A program made the position numbers and the translations under genes. The notes under the pieces are model-generated. The model was given only the letters and a program-made list of their open reading frames with translations, had not been told where the DNA came from and searched no databases. Below, piece by piece: positions 15,587-23,433 of a DNA stretch of 64,000 nt. Source of the stretch: Micromonospora halotolerans (GTDB taxonomy: Bacteria > Actinomycetota > Actinomycetes > Mycobacteriales > Micromonosporaceae); NCBI RefSeq assembly GCF_032108445.1, contig NZ_CP134876.1, positions 3,844,001 to 3,908,000 of the forward strand, read 5' to 3'. Numbering within the stretch: position 1 is the first letter of the stretch; the number at the start of each line of letters is the position of its first letter.

Positions 15587-18103
15587 ATGCCGAGCCTGAC
15601 CCGTGTAGAGGCGACCGCGCGTGGCGCGATGATTACCGTCGAGTCCTACCAGGTGGACCTCGACCTGACCGGCGACGCCGAGCGGTTCCGCTCCGCCGTC
15701 ACCATCCGGTTCCGGGCGACCCCCGGCGCCGACACCTTCGCCGAGGTCAAACCCCTCCGACTGCTGGGGGCGCGCCTCAACGACCGGGACCTCGACCCGG
15801 CCCTGCTCGACGACAACCGCCTGCCGCTGACCGGGCTGGCCGAGACCAACACGCTGACCGTCAGCGCCGAGATGGCCTACTCGAACACCGGCGAGGGGGT
15901 GCACCGCTTCGTCGACCCGGCCGACGGCGAGACCTACCTCTACGCCATGTCCTTTCTCGACGACGTGCAGCGCATCTTCGCCGCGTTCGACCAGCCCGAC
16001 CTCAAGGCCCCGCTGACCCTCGCCGTGACCGCCCCGCCAGAGTGGACGGTGGCCGCCAACGGCCAGGTCGCCGACCGGCCCGCGCCGGGCCGCTGGGAGT
16101 TCGCGCCCACCGCGCCGCTGGCGACGTACTTCGTCAGCCTGATCGCCGGCCCCTGGCACGTCCGGGAGGACGAGCACGACGGCATCCCGCTCGCCGTCTA
16201 CTGCCGGAAGTCCCTCGGGGCCCACCTGGACGCCGACGCCGACGAGATCTTCACCGTCACGAAGCAGTGCCTCGACCGGTTCCACCAGCTCTTCGCCGAG
16301 CGCTACCCGTTCGGCAAGTACGACCAGGCGTTCGTCCCCGAGTTCAACGCCGGCGCCATGGAGAACCCGGGCCTGGTGACCCTCCGCGACGACTACATCT
16401 TCCGCTCGGCGGTGACCGACAGCCAGCGGGAGCTGCGGGCCACCACCATCGCGCACGAGATGGCGCACATGTGGTTCGGCGATCTCGTCACCATGCGCTG
16501 GTGGGACGACCTCTGGCTGAACGAGTCCTTCGCGGAATACCTGGGCACCCGGGTCACCGCCGAGGCCACCCACTTCACCGGGGCGTGGACCACCTTCGCG
16601 ATGCGCCGCAAGGCCTGGGGTTACGCGGCCGACCAGCGGCCCTCCACCCACCCGGTGGCCCCCGAGGAGGTGGCCGACTCCGCCCAGGCGCTGCTCAACT
16701 TCGACGGCATCTCCTACGCCAAGGGCGCCAGCGTGCTGCGCCAGCTGGTGGCCTGGGTCGGCGACGAGCCCTTCCTGGCCGGCCTCAACGCGCACTTCGC
16801 CAAGCACCGGTTCGGCAACGCCACCCTCGCCGACCTGCTGGAGAGCCTCAGCGCCGCGAGCGGGCGCGACCTGGCCGACTGGGCCGAGCGCTGGCTGCGC
16901 CGGCCCCAGGTCAACACGCTGCGGGTGGAGACCGCGGTCGACGCCGACGGCCGGTGGAGCGACGTGGCGGTGGTGCAGACCGCGCCGGAGACCCACCCGG
17001 TGCTGCGGCCGCACCGCATCGGCGTGGCCCGGCACGCCCCGGACGCCCCGGTGCAGCGCGTGGAGGTCGACCTCGACCCGGCCGCCGACCGGGGCCGCAC
17101 CGTGCTGGCCGAGCTGCTCGGCCAGCCGGCCACCGGCCTGCTGCTGCCCAACGCCGGTGACCTCACCTTCGCCAAGATCCGGCTCGACCCCGCCTCGGCC
17201 GACGCGGTGCCGATGGTGCTCCCGGGGCTGGCCGACCCGCTGGCCCGGGCACTGCTCTGGGGCGAGGCGCTGGACGCGGCCACCGACGGCGAACGGCCGG
17301 TGACCTCGGTGGTCGCGCTCATCGAGGCGGCGCTGCCGGCCGAGACCGAGGTGATCATCGCGGAGGACGTGCTCACCCTCAGCCGCAACCTGGTCGACCG
17401 CTACCTGGACCCGCTGGCCCGCGACGCGGCCCTGCTCCGCGTCGCCGGCGCCTGCGCCACCCTGCTGGCGGGTGCCCCGGCCGGCGGCTCGCTCCAACTC
17501 GCCGCGGGCCGGGGTCTGATCGGCGCCACCGCCGACACCGGGCTGCTCGCCGGCTGGCTGGCCGGCGAAGGCGTGCCGGAGGGGCTGGCGGTCGACGCCG
17601 ACCTGCGCTGGGCGCTGCTGCGCCGCCTCGTGGTGCTGGGCGCGGCCGGCGAGCCCGAGATCGCCGCCGAGTCGGCCGCCGACCGCAGCGCCACCGGGGC
17701 CGAGCGGGCCGCGAGCTGCCGGGCCGCGCTGCCCGACGCCGACGCCAAGCGGGCCGCGTGGGAGATCGTCACCCGCAACACCGACCTCTCCAACCGGCTC
17801 GTCGAGGCGACCGCGGAGGGCTTCTGGCAGCCCGAGCAGGCCGAGCTGACCGCCGACTACGTCGAGCGCTACTTCGCCGACATGCCGGCCGCCGCGCGGC
17901 TGCGTACCCCCTGGACGGCGGACCGGGTCGCCAGCCTGGCCTTCCCCCGCTACGCCGTGGCCCAGACCACCCGGGAGCTGGCCGCGGCGCTGCTGGCCCG
18001 CGACGACCTCACGCCGGGGCTGCGCCGGCGGGTCGTCGACCTGGACGACGACCTGCGCCGGGCCCTGGTCGCCAGGACCGCGGTGGCCGCCGCGGGCGCC
18101 TGA
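15587..18103 (+). CDS. pepN: Aminopeptidase N (M1 family)
   Basis: An 838-residue zinc metallopeptidase that removes N-terminal residues from peptides in the cytoplasm. The exopeptidase motif GAMEN is at 256-260, the zinc site HEMAH at 290-294 with Glu313 (NESFAEYLG) completing HExxH-18-E, and a catalytic Tyr is expected near residue 380 (ISYAKGASVL). A C-terminal ERAP1-like helical domain (about 520-830) follows. Length suits actinobacterial PepN. ATG 15587 is preferred: CAGGAT (15575-15580) lies exactly 6 nt before it, so the transcript may be leaderless. A GC stem at 18118-18147 follows the gene. Confidence 0.96.
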   Translation: MPSLTRVEATARGAMITVESYQVDLDLTGDAERFRSAVTIRFRATPGADTFAEVKPLRLLGARLNDRDLDPALLDDNRLPLTGLAETNTLTVSAEMAYSNTGEGVHRFVDPADGETYLYAMSFLDDVQRIFAAFDQPDLKAPLTLAVTAPPEWTVAANGQVADRPAPGRWEFAPTAPLATYFVSLIAGPWHVREDEHDGIPLAVYCRKSLGAHLDADADEIFTVTKQCLDRFHQLFAERYPFGKYDQAFVPEFNAGAMENPGLVTLRDDYIFRSAVTDSQRELRATTIAHEMAHMWFGDLVTMRWWDDLWLNESFAEYLGTRVTAEATHFTGAWTTFAMRRKAWGYAADQRPSTHPVAPEEVADSAQALLNFDGISYAKGASVLRQLVAWVGDEPFLAGLNAHFAKHRFGNATLADLLESLSAASGRDLADWAERWLRRPQVNTLRVETAVDADGRWSDVAVVQTAPETHPVLRPHRIGVARHAPDAPVQRVEVDLDPAADRGRTVLAELLGQPATGLLLPNAGDLTFAKIRLDPASADAVPMVLPGLADPLARALLWGEALDAATDGERPVTSVVALIEAALPAETEVIIAEDVLTLSRNLVDRYLDPLARDAALLRVAGACATLLAGAPAGGSLQLAAGRGLIGATADTGLLAGWLAGEGVPEGLAVDADLRWALLRRLVVLGAAGEPEIAAESAADRSATGAERAASCRAALPDADAKRAAWEIVTRNTDLSNRLVEATAEGFWQPEQAELTADYVERYFADMPAAARLRTPWTADRVASLAFPRYAVAQTTRELAAALLARDDLTPGLRRRVVDLDDDLRRALVARTAVAAAGA

Positions 18104-18117
18104 CCTTCCGGTGACCG

Positions 18118-18147
18118 CGCCGGGCGGGTGTGAGGCCCCGCCCGGCG
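18118..18147 (+). terminator. Stem-loop after pepN
   Basis: CGCCGGGCGGG (18118-18128) pairs perfectly with CCCGCCCGGCG (18137-18147) around an 8-nt loop. There is no T-run, but it lies between pepN and the nadD promoter, as expected for an actinobacterial terminator. Confidence 0.6.
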
Positions 18148-18211
18148 TGGTCCGTGGGACGCCCTGGCGGCCCCGCCGGACCGCAGGCGGGGCCCGGCCT
18201 ACGATCGCGGG

Positions 18212-18808
18212 GTGGAGGAAGACATCCGGCGAGTCGGGATCATGGGCGGCACCTTCGACCCCATCCACCACGGGCACCTGGTGGCCGCCAGCGAGGTGGC
18301 GGACCGGTTCGGCCTGGACGAGGTGGTCTTCGTCCCCACCGGGCAGCCGTGGCAGAAGGCGGACGAACCGGTCAGCTCGCCCGAGGACCGCTACCTCATG
18401 ACGGTGATCGCCACGGCGTCGAACCCCCGCTTCCAGGTCAGCCGGGTGGACATCGACCGGGGCGGTCCCACCTACACGGTCGACACCCTGCAGGACCTGC
18501 ACGACGAGTACGGCCCGAAGGTGCAGCTCTTCTTCATCACCGGCGCGGACGCCCTGGAACGCATCCTGTCCTGGAAGGAAGTGGACCGGATGTTCGAGCT
18601 GGCCCACTTCATCGGGGTGACCCGGCCGGGCTTCGAGCTTTCCGACAAGCACCTGCCCGCCGACACGGTGAGCCTTGTGCAGGTCCCGGCCATGGCGATC
18701 TCCTCGACCGACTGCCGCGCCCGGGTGGCCCGGGGTGAGCCGGTCTGGTACCTGGTGCCCGACGGTGTGGTGCAGTACATCGCCAAACGGCGGCTCTACC
18801 AGCGGTAA
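18212..18808 (+). CDS. nadD: Nicotinate-nucleotide adenylyltransferase
   Basis: A 198-residue NadD, which joins ATP and nicotinate mononucleotide to make deamido-NAD. The nucleotidyltransferase motif [12 protein letters not shown] is near the start (about residues 11-22), and the C-terminal [12 protein letters not shown] matches the ISSTxxR ATP-binding motif. GTG 18212 is supported by TACGAT (18200-18205) 6 nt upstream, which implies a leaderless mRNA. It heads the conserved nadD-rsfS-phosphatase group. Confidence 0.96.
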   Translation: MEEDIRRVGIMGGTFDPIHHGHLVAASEVADRFGLDEVVFVPTGQPWQKADEPVSSPEDRYLMTVIATASNPRFQVSRVDIDRGGPTYTVDTLQDLHDEYGPKVQLFFITGADALERILSWKEVDRMFELAHFIGVTRPGFELSDKHLPADTVSLVQVPAMAISSTDCRARVARGEPVWYLVPDGVVQYIAKRRLYQR

Positions 18809-18918
18809 ATCCGCCCGGAACGTGCGCCTTTGTCCACGTAATCGACCAGAACTGACAAGTCGTCGCCCGCCCGGGTGTGAGAGGCTTGGAGAGTCGCACG
18901 GTTGATCGAAGGAGAACG

Positions 18919-19323
18919 GTGACAGTTTCGGAACGCGCTCACGAGCTGGCGATGGCTGCCGCCCAGGCCGCGGCCGACAAGAAGGCGCAGGACATCGTCA
19001 TCATCGACGTGGGCGACCAGCTCGCGATCACCGACGCGTTCCTGCTGGCCGCCGCTCCGAACGAGCGGCAGGTGCTCGCCATCGTCGACGCCATCGAAGA
19101 GCGCCTGCTGGAGCTGCCGGAGAAGGCCAAGCCGGTCCGCCGCGAGGGCGAGCGGGGCGGCCGCTGGGTGCTGCTCGACTACGTCGACATCGTGGTCCAC
19201 GTGCAGCACACCGAGGAGCGCGAGTTCTACGCCCTCGACCGGCTCTGGAAGGACTGCCCGCAGATCCCGTTCGTGGACCGGGACCTCGCCGACTCGGCCG
19301 CCAGCAGCGCCGCCGCGGAATGA
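18919..19323 (+). CDS. rsfS: Ribosome silencing factor
   Basis: A 134-residue RsfS (Iojap/RsfA family). It binds L14 on the 50S subunit and blocks joining with 30S in starvation. The family core KKAQDIVIIDVGDQLAITDAFLLA is present, as is the closing WVLLDYVDIVVHV and FYALDRLW. GTG 18919 follows AAGGAGAA with good spacing; the frame is open 14 codons further upstream. The stop overlaps the ATG of the phosphatase gene by 4 bp. Confidence 0.96.
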   Translation: MTVSERAHELAMAAAQAAADKKAQDIVIIDVGDQLAITDAFLLAAAPNERQVLAIVDAIEERLLELPEKAKPVRREGERGGRWVLLDYVDIVVHVQHTEEREFYALDRLWKDCPQIPFVDRDLADSAASSAAAE

Positions 19324-19949
19324 CCCGACTGATCATCTGGCGGCACGGCAACACCGACTGGAACGCCGCCAGCCGGGTCCAGGGACAGACCGACGTGCCG
19401 CTCAACGACCTCGGCCGGGAGCAGGCCCGGGTGGCCGCCCCCGTGCTGGCCGCGCTGCGCCCCGACGCCATCGTCGCCAGCGACCTGCGCCGGGCCGCCG
19501 ACACCGCCGCCGCGCTCGCCGCGCTGACCGGGCTGCCGGTCCGCTCCGACGCCCGGCTGCGGGAGCGGCACTTCGGCCAGTGGCAGGGCCTCGCCCTCAC
19601 CGAGGTCGCCGAGCGCTTCCCCGACGAGTACGCCCGCTGGCGGGCCGGCGACCCCGACCCCGGCTCGGGCATCGAGAGCCTCGACGACCTGGGCCGGCGG
19701 CTCGGCGCCGCGTTCCAGGACGCGGCCGACCTGGCCGCCGGCGGCACCGTGGTGGTCACCACCCACGGCGGCGGCGCCCGGCAGGGCGTCGGCCACCTGC
19801 TCGGCTGGGACCACACGGTGCTGCGCAGCCTCGGGTCGCTGGCCAACTGCCACTGGACCGAGCTGCGTCACGACGACGTCCGGGGCTGGCACCTGCGCGC
19901 ACACAACGTCGGGTTCATCACCCAGCCCGCCCTCACCGACGCGGTCTGA
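19320..19949 (+). CDS. Histidine phosphatase family protein (GpgP-like position)
   Basis: A 209-residue phosphoglycerate-mutase-like phosphatase. The catalytic RHG motif is at residues 8-10 (IIWRHGNTDWN), the acid is likely in LRERHFGQWQG, and the second histidine is in VTTHGGGAR. In mycobacteria the gene at this place after rsfS encodes glucosyl-3-phosphoglycerate phosphatase; synteny suggests the same here, but the substrate cannot be read from sequence. It overlaps rsfS by 4 bp. Confidence 0.88.
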   Translation: MTRLIIWRHGNTDWNAASRVQGQTDVPLNDLGREQARVAAPVLAALRPDAIVASDLRRAADTAAALAALTGLPVRSDARLRERHFGQWQGLALTEVAERFPDEYARWRAGDPDPGSGIESLDDLGRRLGAAFQDAADLAAGGTVVVTTHGGGARQGVGHLLGWDHTVLRSLGSLANCHWTELRHDDVRGWHLRAHNVGFITQPALTDAV

Positions 19950-19997
19950 GCCGTTCGGCCCCGGCGCGCCGCCGTGACATCGGCTAGCGTGCCGGGC

Positions 19998-20849
19998 ATG
20001 CCCGTCGCGGTCGTCACCGACTCCACCGCCTACCTGCCGCCCGAGCTGGTCCGCGCGCACCGGCTCACCGTCGTCCCGCTGACCGTCGTGCTCAACGGCG
20101 CCGAGGGACTGGAGGGCATCGAGACGTTCCCGGAGGACGCCACCCGCGTCCTGAGCGGCCGGCGGGTCACGGTGAGCACCTCGCGGCCCGCCCCGGAACA
20201 GTTCGCGCAGGTCTACCGGGAGCAGCTCGCCGCCGGCGCCGACGGCGTCGTCTCGGTGCACCTCTCCGCCGAACTCTCCGGCACCGTCGAGGCGGCCCGC
20301 CTGGCCGCCGCGGAGGTCGGCGACGACCGGGTCACCGTGGTCGACAGCCGCTCCACCGGGATGGGCCTGGGCTTCCCGGTGCTCGCCGCCGCCGCGGCCG
20401 CCGCACAGGGCACGGACCTTTCCGGGGTACGCCAGGCGGCGCTCGACGCCGTCGACCGCACCACCATCTACTTCTACGTCGACACGCTGGAGTTCCTCCG
20501 CCGGGGCGGCCGGATCAACGCCGCCGAGGCGCTGCTCGGCACCGCCCTCTCGGTCAAGCCGATCATGCACATGCCGGACGGCGCGATCGTCGTGAAGGAC
20601 AAGGTCCGCACCGCCAGCCGGGGCATCGCGCGCCTGGTCGACCTGGCCGTCGAGGCGGCCGGCGACGCCCAGGTCGACCTCGCCGTGCACCACCTCGCGG
20701 CGCCGCAGCGGGCCGACCAGCTGCTGGCCGCGCTCACCGAGCGGCTGGGCCACCGGCTGCACGACACGTACGTCTCCGAGGCCGGCGCGGTCATCGCCGC
20801 CCACGCCGGTCCGGGCCTCGCCTGCGTCGTCCTCCACCGACGCCCGTGA
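19998..20849 (+). CDS. DegV family fatty-acid-binding protein
   Basis: A 283-residue DegV protein. The opening PVAVVTDSTAYLPPEL and the motif VSTSRPAPEQF are the lipid-headgroup-binding loops, and FLRRGGRINAAEALLGTALSVKPIM is the family core. DegV/FakB proteins hold a fatty acid; without a FakA kinase visible, an exact role in fatty-acid phosphorylation is not established here. ATG 19998 is preceded by TAGCGT (19985-19990) with a 7-nt gap, so it is probably leaderless. In mycobacteria a DegV gene occupies the same syntenic place. Confidence 0.92.
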   Translation: MPVAVVTDSTAYLPPELVRAHRLTVVPLTVVLNGAEGLEGIETFPEDATRVLSGRRVTVSTSRPAPEQFAQVYREQLAAGADGVVSVHLSAELSGTVEAARLAAAEVGDDRVTVVDSRSTGMGLGFPVLAAAAAAAQGTDLSGVRQAALDAVDRTTIYFYVDTLEFLRRGGRINAAEALLGTALSVKPIMHMPDGAIVVKDKVRTASRGIARLVDLAVEAAGDAQVDLAVHHLAAPQRADQLLAALTERLGHRLHDTYVSEAGAVIAAHAGPGLACVVLHRRP

Positions 20850-21157
20850 CCGCGCTCGCCGGCGTGGCCGGTCCGGTGGTCCCCGCGTTCGGGGTTGGGC
20901 ACGCAGGTCCGGTCGGGGTGGCCGGTTCGGTGGTCCCCGCGTTCGCCGCTGGGTGCGTCGGCTCGGTCGGCGTGGCCGGTGCCGTGGTCCCCGCGTTCGC
21001 CGTTGGGCGCGACGCCGGCTCGGTTGGCGTGGCCGGTGCCGTGCTCTGCGGGGCCGGCGCGGGCGTTGCCGTGCCTCGGGTGGTCCGATCTTGGAGAGTT
21101 TCCGGTCCTGCCGAACGGCAACTCGCCAAGATCTCCGGGCCTCGGGGGGTTCGATGA
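20846..21157 (+). CDS. Doubtful ORF over a minisatellite
   Basis: A 103-codon frame starts with a GTG overlapping the degV stop by 4 bp and ends overlapping the next ATG by 4 bp, which would suit a coupled gene. However, residues 6-60 are three 18-19-residue repeats (GVAGxVVPAF cores) translated from a 54-57-bp minisatellite, and the C-terminal part is translated from a palindromic intergenic repeat (21087-21133). All of this is also open on the minus strand. I think it is more likely non-coding; it is listed because the overlaps are exact. Confidence 0.25.
   Translation: MTALAGVAGPVVPAFGVGHAGPVGVAGSVVPAFAAGCVGSVGVAGAVVPAFAVGRDAGSVGVAGAVLCGAGAGVAVPRVVRSWRVSGPAERQLAKISGPRGVR
20861..21050. repeat. 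54-57-bp minisatellite
   Basis: Three full units begin at 20861, 20915 and 20969 (54, 54 and 57 bp), followed by a partial unit at 21026. Each contains the shared core GTGGTCCCCGCGTTCG with a degenerate second half. It fills the space between degV and the SDR gene. Confidence 0.88.
21087..21133. repeat. Inverted repeat, GATCTTGG family
   Basis: GATCTTGGAGAGTT (21087-21100) pairs with AACTCGCCAAGATC (21120-21133) with a single mismatch; the loop contains its own small stem (TGCCGAACGGCA). I recall similar GATCTTGG..AACT elements in intergenic regions of Micromonospora and Salinispora. Confidence 0.8.
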
Positions 21158-21930
21158 ACGCGCGCTCCCATGTGGTCACCGGTGGGGGGCGGGGCGTCGG
21201 GCGGGCGATCGTCGAGCGGCTCGCCGCCGACGGTGACACCGTGGTCGTCGTCGAGCGGGACGAGGCCGCGCTGGCCTGGCTGGCCGGGCACCCGGCCGCC
21301 GACCGGCTGCGCGCCGTGGCCGGCGACGCCGCCGACGAGCAGGTCACCGGGCGGGCCGCCGACCTCGCCGAGGCGGCCGCCCCGCTCGCCGGCTGGGTCA
21401 ACAACGCGGCCGTGTTCCGGGACGCCGCCCTGCACCGCGCGCCGGCGGGGGAGGTGTTCGACCTGATCGCCGCCAACCTGCGCCCCGCCGTGGTCGGCGC
21501 CGGCACCGCCGTACGCCGGTTCCTCGCCGCCGGCACCGGTGGCGCGATCGTCAACGTCTCCTCCCACCAGGCCAGCCGGGCGGTGCCGGGCGCCCTGCCG
21601 TACGCCACCGCCAAGGCCGCCGTCGAGGGGCTGACCCGGGCCCTCGCCGTGGACTACGGCCGCCGGGGGATCCGCACCAACGCGGTCGCGCTCGGGTCCA
21701 TCCACACCGAGCGGCACGCCGCGTTCGTGGCCGGCCTCGACCCGGGGGAGGCCGACCGGGTCGAGGCGGAACTGGCTCGGCTGCACCCGGTGGGCCGGAC
21801 CGGGCGTACCGGGGAGGTCGCCGACGTGGTCGCCTTCCTGCTCTCGGTGGGAGCGGCCTTCGTCAACGGCGTGACCCTGCCGGTCGACGGCGGCCGGGCG
21901 GCGCTCGGCCTGGACCCGGAGGCAGACTGA
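21154..21930 (+). CDS. Short-chain dehydrogenase/reductase
   Basis: A 258-residue classical SDR. The NAD(P) loop TGGGRGVG is near residue 10, NNAAV near 88, catalytic Ser in VNVSSHQAS, and YATAKAAVEG supplies Tyr and Lys; it closes with VNGVTLPVDGGRA. An Asp/Glu after strand 2 (VVVVERDE) suggests NAD rather than NADP preference. The substrate is unknown. No clear Shine-Dalgarno sequence other than the GGGGGG tract precedes ATG 21154, and the gene begins directly downstream of a palindromic repeat. Confidence 0.9.
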   Translation: MNARSHVVTGGGRGVGRAIVERLAADGDTVVVVERDEAALAWLAGHPAADRLRAVAGDAADEQVTGRAADLAEAAAPLAGWVNNAAVFRDAALHRAPAGEVFDLIAANLRPAVVGAGTAVRRFLAAGTGGAIVNVSSHQASRAVPGALPYATAKAAVEGLTRALAVDYGRRGIRTNAVALGSIHTERHAAFVAGLDPGEADRVEAELARLHPVGRTGRTGEVADVVAFLLSVGAAFVNGVTLPVDGGRAALGLDPEAD

Positions 21931-22284
21931 GCACCGGGAATCGTTCCGCGATCCTCCTGGATGCGGTGTCGGCTCGCCCGGCAGCCGGTGGTAGCCGTGG
22001 CCAACCGTCCCCGCCAGGTGGAGTGCGCGGCGGGGCAATCCGGCTCAGTGCCGGTCGGGCGGGGTGTCGGCCAGGCGGCGCGCTGTGAGCCCATCCCGGG
22101 CCTACTGCGGTTCGATGCCCCGGCTGCGCGCACCGACGCCGCATGCCGCCTCGCCCGGCGAGCTGTCACCAGCCGCGTAGCACAGCGCGGCCATGATCAC
22201 GGGTCCGTCCACAGGGCACCTCCCCGTCCACAGGCCGGCCCTGACGTCGGGCCGGCCTGCCTCGCGTCGCCGTAGCGTCCAGCC
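21931..22284. other. 354-bp intergenic region before comEA
   Basis: I see no gene that can be supported here. The only identifiable element is TAGCGT (22273-22278) 6 nt before the comEA GTG. Open frames crossing it on both strands lack ribosome-binding sites and recognisable content. Confidence 0.6.
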
Positions 22285-23433
22285 GTGCCAGACGACGAGG
22301 AGACGACGGTACGGCGGCGGTTGTCCCGGCTGTTCGAGCCGGTCGACGAAGCCGCCCCGCGCGGCAGTGCCGCCCTGCCGGCGGGCCCCCGGCCCGCTCG
22401 GGGTGTCGACTCTGGCGGTGCCGCCCTGCCGGCGGGCCTCCGGCCTGCTCCGGATGTCGGCTCTGGCGGTGCCGCCCCTCCGGCACGCGCCGGGCTCGGG
22501 GCGGATGTCGGCTCCGGTCGTGCCGCCATCCCCTCGCGCGCCGGGCTCCGAGTGGACGTCGACCCTGGCCCGCCGTGGCCCGGGCGGTCCCCCGCCGCTG
22601 TTGATCCTCGGCCACTCGCAGCGGCCCGAGAGCTTGAGCCCGAGCGCGCAACCAGCTCCGCTCCAGAGCCGGACCAGGTGGACCCGGATCCGGAAACCCT
22701 CGGCGGATGGCCGCCGACGAGAGGGGTCGGCGAGGCCCTGGCGGCCGGGGCCGACGATGCCGGTGGCCGGCGACCTTCCCTCGCGTCCCGGCTGCCCGGC
22801 CCGGGCGCGTTCGATCCCGGCCGGCGAGGCGTGCGCGCCCTCGCTGCGGTGGCGGCCGTCGTGGTGCTGGTCGCCGGAGTCTGGGCCTGGCGCTCCCGGC
22901 CGCACGCCGAGCCGGTCCGCCCGGTCGCGACGGTCGACGCACCGGAGGCCCCCGCACCCGCGCCCAGCGGCTCCGCCGGTCAGGTGGTGGTCGCCCTCGC
23001 CGGCAAGGTCCGCCGGCCCGGCCTCGTCCGCCTCCCGGCCGGCGCCCGGGTGGCCGACGCGATCGAAGCGGCCGGTGGCGCGCTGCCCGGCGTGGACGTC
23101 GCCCTGCTCAACCCGGCCCGCAAGGTCGCCGACGGCGAGCTGATCCTCGTCGGCGTCGCCGCCCCGCCCGGGCAGGCCGCGGCGCCCGGAACGGCGGCCG
23201 GCGGGGGTGGGCCGGCGGCCGGTGGCGCGGCGCCGGGAAGCGGCCCGGTCAACCTGAACACCGCCACCCTGGCCCAGCTCGACGCCCTACCCGGCGTGGG
23301 TCCCGTGCTCGCGCAACGGATCCTCGACCACCGCGACCAGCACGGCGGGTTCCGCTCGGTCTCCGACCTGCGCCAGGTCGACGGCATCGGCGACGCCCGG
23401 TACGAGCAGCTCAAGGACCTGGTGACGGTGTGA
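22285..23433 (+). CDS. comEA: ComEA-like DNA-binding protein with N-terminal repeats
   Basis: A 382-residue protein. Residues 27-94 are four 17-residue repeats (G-x-A-A-x-P...V-D/G-x-S) from a 51-bp minisatellite. One membrane helix follows at about 182-200 (LAAVAAVVVLVAGVWAW). The outer part has an SLBB domain (about 232-290) and a C-terminal helix-hairpin-helix domain (NLNTATLAQLDALPGVGPVLA, DLRQVDGIG) that binds DNA. ComEA takes up DNA with ComEC in competent bacteria, but competence is unproven in this group. GTG 22285 has TAGCGT exactly 6 nt upstream. The stop overlaps the comEC start by 4 bp. Confidence 0.92.
   Translation: MPDDEETTVRRRLSRLFEPVDEAAPRGSAALPAGPRPARGVDSGGAALPAGLRPAPDVGSGGAAPPARAGLGADVGSGRAAIPSRAGLRVDVDPGPPWPGRSPAAVDPRPLAAARELEPERATSSAPEPDQVDPDPETLGGWPPTRGVGEALAAGADDAGGRRPSLASRLPGPGAFDPGRRGVRALAAVAAVVVLVAGVWAWRSRPHAEPVRPVATVDAPEAPAPAPSGSAGQVVVALAGKVRRPGLVRLPAGARVADAIEAAGGALPGVDVALLNPARKVADGELILVGVAAPPGQAAAPGTAAGGGGPAAGGAAPGSGPVNLNTATLAQLDALPGVGPVLAQRILDHRDQHGGFRSVSDLRQVDGIGDARYEQLKDLVTV
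22363..22566 (+). repeat. 51-bp in-frame minisatellite inside comEA
   Basis: Four contiguous 51-bp units encode residues 27-94 of ComEA. Units 1 and 2 are nearly identical and units 3 and 4 have diverged. Because the length is a multiple of three, copy changes keep the frame. Confidence 0.9.

Noticed and set aside
22166..22957. Minus-strand repeat protein over comEA
   Set aside because: It is the antisense reading of the 51-bp in-frame minisatellite; the plus-strand ComEA domains identify the true frame.
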